Assembly (NCBI GenBank): GCA_018815145.1
Contig: JAHIYL010000053.1
Location: 1 to 13,358 of the forward strand
DNA length: 13,358 nucleotides
Origin: Nanobdellota archaeon
GTDB taxonomy: Archaea; Nanobdellota; Nanobdellia; Woesearchaeales; GW2011-AR15
Direction of reading: 5' to 3'
Made by a program: the position numbers and the translations under genes. Position 1 is the first letter of the stretch. Every line of letters starts with the position of its first letter. The notes below the pieces were generated by a model. The model did not search any database. It was not told the origin of the DNA and saw only the letters and a list, made by a program, of their open reading frames with translations. Shown piece after piece: positions 1-5,502 of this stretch.

Positions 1-126
1 AATGAGTGTGAACTTCTTAGGCATATGACAGAATATTCCCCCTTCTGCTTTTTTACATAATAGCAGAAATTAACGCTGATTGCAAGGAATTCGCGTCGGT
101 TGTATTATTGAAAATCAAAGTATAAG

Positions 127-348
127 TTATAAAGTTTGTTGTATGTTCCGATTTAATAATGAAATAAAACTTGAGAGAAAAGCAAAAAAAATTCCTTTTC
201 CCCTAAAAAAATCAAAATTTTCCTTAATCCTTTGAGAGTCACTATCAGATAAATCTATTTCATCTAGAACTTTAAACAATGCTTGCTTATCGCTTTTTGT
301 AAGAACCAGTTTATATTTATCTTCACCCTCTTCATTACCATTAATCAA
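127..348 (-). CDS. Small hypothetical protein (doubtful)
   Basis: A 73-residue reading frame starting with TTG, 47 bases downstream of the CBS-domain gene on the same strand. A purine-rich GGGGGATC lies about 4 bases before the TTG and could act as a Shine-Dalgarno site, which is the only initiation support. The N-terminal half is charged and looks helical (several K/E/D residues, roughly 8-45). The C-terminal third has a short hydrophobic stretch (around 52-65) too short to be a confident membrane helix. I recognise no family. If real it would be the last gene of a tRNA-CBS-small ORF transcription unit. The length and the weak start leave chance as a serious alternative. Confidence 0.35.
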   Translation of the reverse strand: MINGNEEGEDKYKLVLTKSDKQALFKVLDEIDLSDSDSQRIKENFDFFRGKGIFFAFLSSFISLLNRNIQQTL

Positions 349-395
349 ATAGATCCCCCATTTAATTTAACTTGTATAGCCAAGTAATTACACTT

Positions 396-2006
396 CTAGT
401 CAATCCTTCTGAAATAATCAAATATGCTTCTGCACAGCATCCTTCTTGTAAGTATTCCTATGACTTCATCATCAGAAATCACAGGATACACAGAGTATTG
501 GTTCTCTGTCATGAACTCACTTGCCTCAAAAATGTTTTTTTCCGGATCCATCCGGACAATGCTAGGTGTCATAAAACTGCTTACATAGTGATTAGAAATG
601 TCATGACCATGCTTGTACAGGCATTTAAGATAGTCCTTTATCGTGAAAACTCCGACAGGATGGTCATCATTAAAGACAACTGCAAAAGGAATCTCTGCCT
701 GAAGAAACAATTGCTTCATCTTATCTAAACTCTGATCCTTTTCAACTCTCAAAAATTTAGGTGACATTATTTTTCTGACTGTGTCAAGACCGGAATTACT
801 GCCTGCCCTGTAAAATCTTGAAAAACCGGACAATTCTTTCTGGATCTGAACCAGTGATAGCTCACCTACAGGCTTTTCATCCTCCATCACAATAAGGTAC
901 GGATAATTATTGACATCCATCAATTCATATGCTGTCTCAAGACTGGCACCGGATGTTACTGAAAAGACCTGCTCTTTCATGAACTCATATGCTTTCTTGC
1001 TGTCTCCTTCCACACTCAATAGGATTCTTGGAGATACGACTGACAGACAAATTCCATGCTCAAATACTGGGATGTAGGTTTTGCCCTGTTCCATGATAAT
1101 TGCCATCAACTCTCCATATTCTATTGATTTTGAATGTGGATCTAACGGTCTCATCAGCCTTCTGACTCCCATCCTCATAATTTTCCTTGACTGATTGATG
1201 ACCGGACTAAAACTGATATTTGTCAGTCCTTTGACTATTTTTGCCAAAAAATTTTTTCTGAGAAACAGCAAAAACATAAAAACGACTGCAGCAAAAACAA
1301 TTGCTCCGAAAATCTTCAGCAGTAATTTCAGATCAACTTTTTTTTCCTCCTGAGATACACTCTGGATTATTTCTGCTTTTGATATTACCGGTTCTGTCGG
1401 CTCTTTCGCGACAAGAGTCTTTTTTGCATCTATTGCCTCATCAACTTTATTTGGAATCTCACTGGCAGACTCTTTGCTGTCCAAGAATTGTTCTTCCCGG
1501 ACATCATTTACTGCTGTATTGCCCTGTGTTGAAAAATCTCCGGATAGGCTGTCAAGAGGTTCTTTGATCCTATTATTCATCAGATAATGTGCATCTGACG
1601 GATTCTGTATGCCACCGGATCCTTTGAAAGATGAAAGAATTTGTGATATCAACCCCTGTGTATTTATGACAATCGGGCTCATGAGAATCTCATTTCCCAG
1701 GACAGGACCTAATCTTATGCTCTGGACAACCCCTTCAACACTTATCTCTACATATGTGGCACCATCAATATTAAAAGAATAACATCCATAAAGATAGGGA
1801 AATCCCTTTTTTATAGCTTCTTCTTCAGTCAATGTGAGAGCCTTAAGATGATGTTCTTTTCCGTCAGATCCTACCCAACTCGCAGTTATTTCTATATGCT
1901 CTGCCGGTTTGCTGTCAAGCAGCACCTGTCCATATACTGTTATCGGCTTTCCATAGACAAAAGAGGATAATACAATAAAAACTATTATAATTTGCCAAAT
2001 TTTCAT
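396..2006 (-). CDS. Membrane-anchored CBS-domain sensor with secreted beta domain
   Basis: A 536-residue protein with the architecture of a transmembrane receptor. Residues 1-19 are a signal peptide (MKIW, hydrophobic core, small residues before the predicted cut near G19). Residues 20-115 form a beta-rich extracytoplasmic domain (GQVLLDSKPAEHIEI is typical of Ig-like/carboxypeptidase-regulatory-like folds). Residues 116-225 are a low-complexity acidic/Ser linker. Residues 228-250 are a transmembrane helix followed by basic residues, placing the rest in the cytoplasm. Residues ~345-392, 408-462 and 476-530 are CBS motifs, with endings such as VGVFTIKDYL and VIGILTRRML; 285-335 may be a degenerate fourth copy. 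CBS pairs typically bind adenine nucleotides or S-adenosylmethionine, so coupling intracellular adenylate status to an outside domain is a reasonable inference. No catalytic domain is visible. The start is supported by a TATA-like box about 31 bases upstream. Confidence 0.87.
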   Translation of the reverse strand: MKIWQIIIVFIVLSSFVYGKPITVYGQVLLDSKPAEHIEITASWVGSDGKEHHLKALTLTEEEAIKKGFPYLYGCYSFNIDGATYVEISVEGVVQSIRLGPVLGNEILMSPIVINTQGLISQILSSFKGSGGIQNPSDAHYLMNNRIKEPLDSLSGDFSTQGNTAVNDVREEQFLDSKESASEIPNKVDEAIDAKKTLVAKEPTEPVISKAEIIQSVSQEEKKVDLKLLLKIFGAIVFAAVVFMFLLFLRKNFLAKIVKGLTNISFSPVINQSRKIMRMGVRRLMRPLDPHSKSIEYGELMAIIMEQGKTYIPVFEHGICLSVVSPRILLSVEGDSKKAYEFMKEQVFSVTSGASLETAYELMDVNNYPYLIVMEDEKPVGELSLVQIQKELSGFSRFYRAGSNSGLDTVRKIMSPKFLRVEKDQSLDKMKQLFLQAEIPFAVVFNDDHPVGVFTIKDYLKCLYKHGHDISNHYVSSFMTPSIVRMDPEKNIFEASEFMTENQYSVYPVISDDEVIGILTRRMLCRSIFDYFRRID

Positions 2007-2033
2007 CTTTTGCTATAAATAGTATTATTTGCA

Positions 2034-2041
2034 TATTAAAT
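2034..2041 (-). promoter_or_regulatory. TATA-like box for the CBS-domain gene
   Basis: Reads ATTTAATA on the minus strand, centred about 31 bases before the ATG at 2006, matching the spacing of other boxes in this window. A second A/T-rich element, TATTTATA (2014-2021), is too close to the ATG to serve this start. Confidence 0.45.
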
Positions 2042-2086
2042 TTTTTGCTTAATTGACTTGTCAAAAGTATTCGAAAATTATCAGAG

Positions 2087-2092
2087 AAAAAA
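2087..2092 (-). terminator. Oligo-T terminator after tRNA-Asn
   Basis: Six consecutive T on the minus strand begin two bases after the tRNA discriminator base. Archaeal RNA polymerase terminates at short U tracts, so this is the likely end of the tRNA transcript before the CBS gene begins. Confidence 0.55.
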
Positions 2093-2093
2093 G

Positions 2094-2206
2094 CGCCTCG
2101 GGCCAGATTCGAACTGGCGACCGCATGATTTCTTATCCTCTTTTTTTTATTCTGAATAAAACAAAAGGATTAACAGTCATGTGCTCAACCGCTAAGCTAC
2201 CGAGGC
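2094..2206 (-). tRNA. tRNA-Asn (GTT) with a 41-nt intron
   Basis: A complete cloverleaf can be drawn. The acceptor stem is GCCTCGG/CCGAGGC, with G73 as expected for archaeal tRNA-Asn. The D-stem is GCTT/GAGC with loop AGCGGTT. The anticodon stem is CATGA/TCATG with loop CTGTTAA, giving anticodon GTT. The variable region is 5 nt, and the T-arm is GCCAG-TTCGAAT-CTGGC. The spliced tRNA is 72 nt. CCA is not encoded; the gene is followed by C then T6. The anticodon arm is interrupted by an intron at 2130-2170 (canonical 37/38 position). An A/T-rich promoter-like stretch (TTTAAATTAAATT on the minus strand, about 2228-2240) sits roughly 25-30 bases upstream. Confidence 0.96.
2130..2170 (-). other. 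tRNA-Asn intron
   Basis: A 41-nt insertion in the anticodon loop, drawn here between A37 and A38. AATC occurs at both boundaries, so the exact cut can slide over about four bases without changing the mature tRNA. The intron ends can pair through ATCCT/AGGAT, bringing the splice sites together. The classic bulge-helix-bulge with a 4-bp central helix is not perfect, so a relaxed motif is likely. The middle is A/T-rich and shows no ORF. Confidence 0.85.
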
Positions 2207-2320
2207 TCACACGCAATAGAATTAAAATTTAATTTAAAAAAGTTTTGGAAATAAATCAGGAAACTGTTGGTTACCGATACACATTTCTCCTCCAACAGCA
2301 GGTGCAAAGCAATCAAAACA

Positions 2321-2328
2321 TTTATATA
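2321..2328 (+). promoter_or_regulatory. TATA box for the three-gene membrane operon
   Basis: TTTATATA centred 28-29 bases before the ATG at 2353, preceded by an A-rich stretch that could be the BRE. The spacing predicts transcription starting at or within a few bases of the ATG, i.e. a leaderless mRNA. This supports ATG 2353 over the upstream TTG at 2245, which would add 36 residues lacking counterparts in the paralogs. Confidence 0.7.
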
Positions 2329-2352
2329 CCTTTTACTCTCTTTAATCATAAT

Positions 2353-2952
2353 ATGGCTTCGACTTTTCGTGATGCAATAGCTTTTATGGATAATTTGGGG
2401 ATTTATGATGTTGTTCTTCCTTTTTTGCTGATTTTCACAACTGTTTTCGCCATTCTTGAAAAATCAAAGATTTTCGGGACCGAAGTCATAGAAGATATAA
2501 CTGTCACAAGAAAGAACCTCAATAGCATGTTTGCGTTTGTAACTGCATTCCTGACTGTAGCTTCGACACAGCTTGTTGCAACAATCAATCAGGCCCTTGC
2601 ACATATTGCATTGCTGCTGCTGCTTGCAGTCTCTTTCCTACTATTGGTTGGCACCTTCCATTCAGGTTCTGACCCGTTCAAGCTTGATAAGGATTATAAT
2701 GCAATATTTATGATTATAATGTTTGTCGGGACATTACTCATCTTTTTGAATGCAATCAAGACAGAGGATGGAGTTCCTTGGCTGGTGTTTGCCTGGGAAT
2801 GGGTAATGAAGAATTTCACATCCGGTGCATTCGGTGCATTGGTCCTTACAATAGTAATCGTGGTCATTATGTCAACAATCACTGCTGAACCCAGCAAGAA
2901 CAAGAGCGGGTTCTTAGGATTTGGCGGTAAAAAGGAGGAGGAGGAAAAATGA
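2353..2952 (+). CDS. Five-helix membrane protein, paralog 1 of 3
   Basis: A 199-residue integral membrane protein with predicted helices near residues 16-36, 57-77, 83-101, 116-135 and 157-176 and a charged tail ending in KKEEEEK. The first helix carries LPFLLIFTTVFAIL, closely matching LPFLLVFTIVYAVL in the next gene and ILVFTVTYAV in the third, so the three are tandem paralogs. I recognise no characterised family and see no catalytic or transport signature. It is the first gene of an operon: its TGA overlaps the ATG of the next gene (ATGA), and its acidic tail codons supply the next gene's ribosome binding site. Location beside FlaC/D-like coiled-coil genes and a pilus-type ATPase suggests a membrane platform or accessory role, as inference only. 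Confidence 0.85.
   Translation: MASTFRDAIAFMDNLGIYDVVLPFLLIFTTVFAILEKSKIFGTEVIEDITVTRKNLNSMFAFVTAFLTVASTQLVATINQALAHIALLLLLAVSFLLLVGTFHSGSDPFKLDKDYNAIFMIIMFVGTLLIFLNAIKTEDGVPWLVFAWEWVMKNFTSGAFGALVLTIVIVVIMSTITAEPSKNKSGFLGFGGKKEEEEK
2934..2944 (+). promoter_or_regulatory. Ribosome binding site for paralog 2
   Basis: GGAGGAGGAGG, four bases before ATG 2949, is a repeated and strong Shine-Dalgarno match. It lies inside the coding end of paralog 1, where it encodes part of the KEEEE tail, so translational coupling through the ATGA overlap is expected. Confidence 0.75.
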
Positions 2953-3524
2953 GTCTTTATGATGGGTTTCAGATCTTATATGATATTGGGGTTATTGATA
3001 TAATTTTACCCTTTTTGCTGGTATTTACAATAGTATACGCTGTATTGTACAGATCCCAGATTCTGGGTGAGCCAAAAAAACCATTCAATAAGATGGTGGC
3101 TCTCGCAATTGGTCTTGCAGTCGTATTCCCGCATGTAATCCCAAACACAGGAGCACCGGACGTTGTTCCAATAATTAATTCTGCATTACCGCAGGTATCG
3201 ATCATTGCAGTGGCAATTGTCATGCTTCTGATACTGATAGGTATATGGGGTGTGGATGTGAATATTGCAGGAAAATCATTTGGTGGATGGGTTGTCATCG
3301 GTTCAATATTGATCATCGCAGTAATTTTTGCCCATTCAGCAGGGTGGCTTCCATTTATTCCTGACTGGACACTCAGATGGATTGGAGAAGATACTATGTC
3401 GTTATTGATAATAATTCTGGTCTTTGGAATAGTAATATCCTTCATAACATCTGAAGAAAAAGATGAAGATAAAAGGGTAAAACCTATGGATGCCTTAGGA
3501 GATATATTGGGAGGGCGTAAATAG
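2949..3524 (+). CDS. Five-helix membrane protein, paralog 2 of 3
   Basis: A 191-residue membrane protein with helices near 15-35, 48-63, 82-102, 111-131 and 149-167, a short acidic/basic segment at 169-177 and a C-terminal tail. It shares with paralog 1 the layout helix 1 (LPFLLVFTIVYAVL), short basic loop, N-[KS]-M before helix 2, then three more helices. Start ATG 2949 overlaps the previous stop and has a very strong Shine-Dalgarno site. The loop at 64-80 (PNTGAPDVVPIINSALP) is rich in Pro and probably lies at the membrane surface. Function unknown; no homolog with a known activity is recognisable by eye. Confidence 0.86.
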   Translation: MSLYDGFQILYDIGVIDIILPFLLVFTIVYAVLYRSQILGEPKKPFNKMVALAIGLAVVFPHVIPNTGAPDVVPIINSALPQVSIIAVAIVMLLILIGIWGVDVNIAGKSFGGWVVIGSILIIAVIFAHSAGWLPFIPDWTLRWIGEDTMSLLIIILVFGIVISFITSEEKDEDKRVKPMDALGDILGGRK

Positions 3525-3533
3525 AAACAAAAA

Positions 3534-4112
3534 ATGGCAACACCCCTTGATGTAGGTTTTTTACAGAATTTTTCAGATATTTTTATCTGGATTTTGGTTT
3601 TTACCGTCACATATGCTGTACAGCTAGTGACAAAAAAACCATTTGGCGACAACAAGGGAATAAATGCACTGATTGCATTCAGTGTCTCCACAATATTCAT
3701 ATTAGTCCCTGATGTAAAAGATATTCTTGTTGCAGCAGTCCCCTGGTGGATATTGATATTGTTGCTGACAGTATTTCTAATGCTGTCATTAGAAACCTTT
3801 GGCAATCCGCTGATAACTGTGATGGAAAGCTATGGAACCTGGATCCTGATTGCAGCAATTCTCGCATTTGTTTTTGCATGGGCAGGAGTAGCCGGGCAGA
3901 AAGCCGGACCCTATCTTGAAGGAGCTAACGCCTCATCAATCACTCAGGCAGCAGCGACCGGAAGAGGGGATGGTACTGTTGCCTCTGGCAGTTTTCAGGA
4001 TAATCTGGGAGCTACTTTATTTCATCCAAAAGTCCTGGGTATGATACTGGTTCTGGCAATTGCTCTATTTGCAGTCCTGATGATAACTTATCCTATCAAG
4101 TTGATTCCCTGA
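3534..4112 (+). CDS. Five-helix membrane protein, paralog 3 of 3
   Basis: A 192-residue membrane protein, nine bases after paralog 2, so co-transcribed. Helices are predicted near 12-31, 43-59, 66-86, 101-120 and 166-187. Helix 1 (ILVFTVTYAV) aligns with the other two paralogs, though overall similarity is lower. It differs by a 45-residue Gly/Ala/Ser/Thr-rich loop (121-165) between helices 4 and 5, probably exposed outside the membrane, and by lacking a charged C-terminal tail. A GGGAGG lies about 18 bases upstream of the ATG, farther than usual. The gene ends 18 bases from the stop codon of a convergent coiled-coil gene. Function unknown. Confidence 0.85.
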   Translation: MATPLDVGFLQNFSDIFIWILVFTVTYAVQLVTKKPFGDNKGINALIAFSVSTIFILVPDVKDILVAAVPWWILILLLTVFLMLSLETFGNPLITVMESYGTWILIAAILAFVFAWAGVAGQKAGPYLEGANASSITQAAATGRGDGTVASGSFQDNLGATLFHPKVLGMILVLAIALFAVLMITYPIKLIP

Positions 4113-4130
4113 TTTTAGAATTGATTTAAT

Positions 4131-4793
4131 TTATTGCTGTTGGTTCTTCTTGGCTTTTTCAGTTATTCTTGCCAATTCATGTACATTCTCTGTGAAACTT
4201 GGAAGAACCTTTGAAAAGACTTTTTCCATTGCTTTAATCTCAGTTCCAACATTCAAGATATGCTGATCATACTCACTTACTTTTCCAATCACTGCTCTAT
4301 GCAATTCATCGAAATTGTCTTTGAGTGAAGAAAATTTTGTCTCTATTGTCTGGAGCCTTGCTTCAGCCCTGTTCTTCCATTCAATTATTTTGTTGACATC
4401 CTTCAGAAGCTCTTCCCATTTTTCATCAATGATTGTCTCTATCAATTCTTCAGTCTTAGGATCAAAATTCTCAATCTTAGGTTGATAATCTTCTGATTCT
4501 TCTCCTCCGCCAAATGCCTGGTTTGATGGACTCATAGGTGTTTGATCTGATCCTGCAAAACCAGGGGTGACTGGATTCTGAGAGCCGGAAAAATCAGAAG
4601 AACCATTAGCAGGATTCGGAATAAGATTGTCCGGATTCCCTTCAACCGCGTTCTTAGTATCTATATGATTCATTGCATCAAAAATTTGAGTATTGTTGTA
4701 TCCCTGCCGATTCAGGTTCTGGATAATCTCATTATTTGAAAAGCCCTGCTGCTTCATGGTCCTTATCAGCCGGATTGGTGATTCCTGAGGCAT
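4131..4793 (-). CDS. Coiled-coil protein with UBA-like N-terminus (FlaC/D/E-like accessory)
   Basis: A 220-residue soluble protein. Residues 5-45 contain three short helices with repeated QGFSNNEI / QGYNNTQI turns, resembling a UBA-like three-helix bundle. Residues 46-105 are a disordered Pro/Asn/Gly/Ser linker. Residues 110-215 are a long amphipathic helical region (EWKNRAEARLQTIETKF onward) ending in TEIKAMEKVFSKVLPSFTEN. That last segment resembles, from general knowledge, conserved C-termini of DPANN proteins placed near archaellum/pilus genes and loosely FlaC-type accessory proteins. No signal peptide or membrane helix is present. A TATA-like box overlapping the end of the upstream gene suggests its own promoter. 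The family assignment is tentative; that it is a real gene is clear. Confidence 0.82.
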   Translation of the reverse strand: MPQESPIRLIRTMKQQGFSNNEIIQNLNRQGYNNTQIFDAMNHIDTKNAVEGNPDNLIPNPANGSSDFSGSQNPVTPGFAGSDQTPMSPSNQAFGGGEESEDYQPKIENFDPKTEELIETIIDEKWEELLKDVNKIIEWKNRAEARLQTIETKFSSLKDNFDELHRAVIGKVSEYDQHILNVGTEIKAMEKVFSKVLPSFTENVHELARITEKAKKNQQQ

Positions 4794-4819
4794 ATTAATC
4801 TAATTATTCTGGTTTATAG

Positions 4820-4827
4820 TTTAAATA
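4820..4827 (-). promoter_or_regulatory. TATA box for the UBA-like coiled-coil gene
   Basis: TATTTAAA on the minus strand, centred about 30 bases before ATG 4793 and overlapping the stop codon of the upstream gene. A second TATAAA-like stretch (about 4812-4818) follows. The same TATTTAAA core serves the next gene upstream (5318-5325). Confidence 0.55.
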
Positions 4828-5294
4828 ACTTTTGGTTTGGATTTTATTTCCTCAATAATATCTTCCACAATCCGTTTTGCTTCTTCTTTCCTGATGAAAT
4901 TCATCGGCTGCCATAGGTCAAGATACTTACTCAACAGATCCAGGTCTGCCTTCCTGACGCTCTGACTCATTTCTTCTGTAAGGAGCTTGATCTTAGTGTT
5001 TACTTCAATCACTTCTTTTTTCAGATCATTCACAGTAGACTGTATCACAGCAATTTCTTGAGAAAGCCTTTTGGTATCCTCGAGCATGTTCTGATCACTT
5101 AGCTGATTTTTTTTTCTGAGATTTGAATATCTTTCTTCAAGTATCCTTAATCTCCTAAGTATCTCATTCATGTCAGAATATACTTTTTGAGAGATAGGTA
5201 CTGGTTTTTTTGATGACTTCACAGGTTTAACCGGCTGCTGGACATGCTGAATGTCTCCTGGTTTAGGCAGTTGCTTTGGTGTTGCATTGAACAT
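4821..5294 (-). CDS. Coiled-coil protein, FlaC/D-like accessory candidate
   Basis: A 157-residue soluble protein from ATG 5294. A GTG two codons further upstream is possible, but the TATA spacing favours ATG. Residues 1-35 are Pro/Lys/Gln-rich and probably disordered. Residues 36-112 are a heptad-like coiled coil (EILRRLRILEERY onward, then VNDLKKEVIEVNTKIKLL). Residues 117-148 form a short conserved-looking C-terminal element, DLLSKYLDLWQPMNFIRKEE. This is reminiscent of the short hydrophobic motif ending archaeal FlaC/FlaD coiled-coil proteins and of DPANN homologs. It is followed after 27 bases by the UBA-like coiled-coil gene. A structural adaptor role at a pilus or archaellum base is inferred; other coiled-coil scaffolds are not excluded. 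Confidence 0.83.
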   Translation of the reverse strand: MFNATPKQLPKPGDIQHVQQPVKPVKSSKKPVPISQKVYSDMNEILRRLRILEERYSNLRKKNQLSDQNMLEDTKRLSQEIAVIQSTVNDLKKEVIEVNTKIKLLTEEMSQSVRKADLDLLSKYLDLWQPMNFIRKEEAKRIVEDIIEEIKSKPKVI

Positions 5295-5317
5295 AACCAC
5301 TATTATTGAGAGTGATG

Positions 5318-5325
5318 TTTAAATA
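5318..5325 (-). promoter_or_regulatory. TATA box for the coiled-coil gene
   Basis: TATTTAAA on the minus strand, centred 27-28 bases before ATG 5294. It predicts a leaderless transcript and decides the start against the GTG at 5300. Confidence 0.6.
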
Positions 5326-5469
5326 ATTTTGTTTTTTATTGATTTGTCGGTCATTGATATATGAATTTTATGAAGCAAATATATTTGGAACTCGAAATAC
5401 ATCGATAAAAAAATGCACTACTTGCTTTGTGAAGAATAGATACTACAATTGGTTTCTTGAGTGACAAAG

Positions 5470-5477
5470 TTTAAATA
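5470..5477 (+). promoter_or_regulatory. TATA box for the propeller lipoprotein gene
   Basis: TTTAAATA centred 29-30 bases before ATG 5503. It lies inside the 5' extension that a GTG start at 5461 would imply, so that extension is unlikely to be translated. With 5318-5325 it forms a divergent promoter pair in the roughly 200-bp gap. Confidence 0.6.
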
Positions 5478-5502
5478 CTATTTTACAATTAATTTTATGT
5501 CA

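Noticed and set aside
1..60. Plus-strand 19-codon open tail from the window edge ending in TAA, with a 7-bp hairpin TTCTGCT/AGCAGAA at 43-68
   Set aside because: Too short to judge coding character; the hairpin overlaps the tail and has no following T tract, so neither a gene end nor a terminator can be supported.
372..728. Plus-strand ORF (118 codons) opposite the CBS region
   Set aside because: Shadow of the CBS domains, whose protein sequence is clearly real on the other strand.
2245..2352. Upstream TTG start extending the first membrane protein by 36 residues
   Set aside because: The TATA box lies inside the extension and the paralogs begin at the position matching ATG 2353.
2969..3805. 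Long minus-strand ORF (278 codons) opposite the membrane operon
   Set aside because: It runs antisense across two real membrane-protein genes; the translation is Ile/Thr/Ser/Pro-rich without domain character, as expected of the complement of hydrophobic codons.
5461..5502. GTG start extending the lipoprotein by 14 residues
   Set aside because: The TATA box falls inside the extension, and the signal peptide starts naturally at MKTRN.
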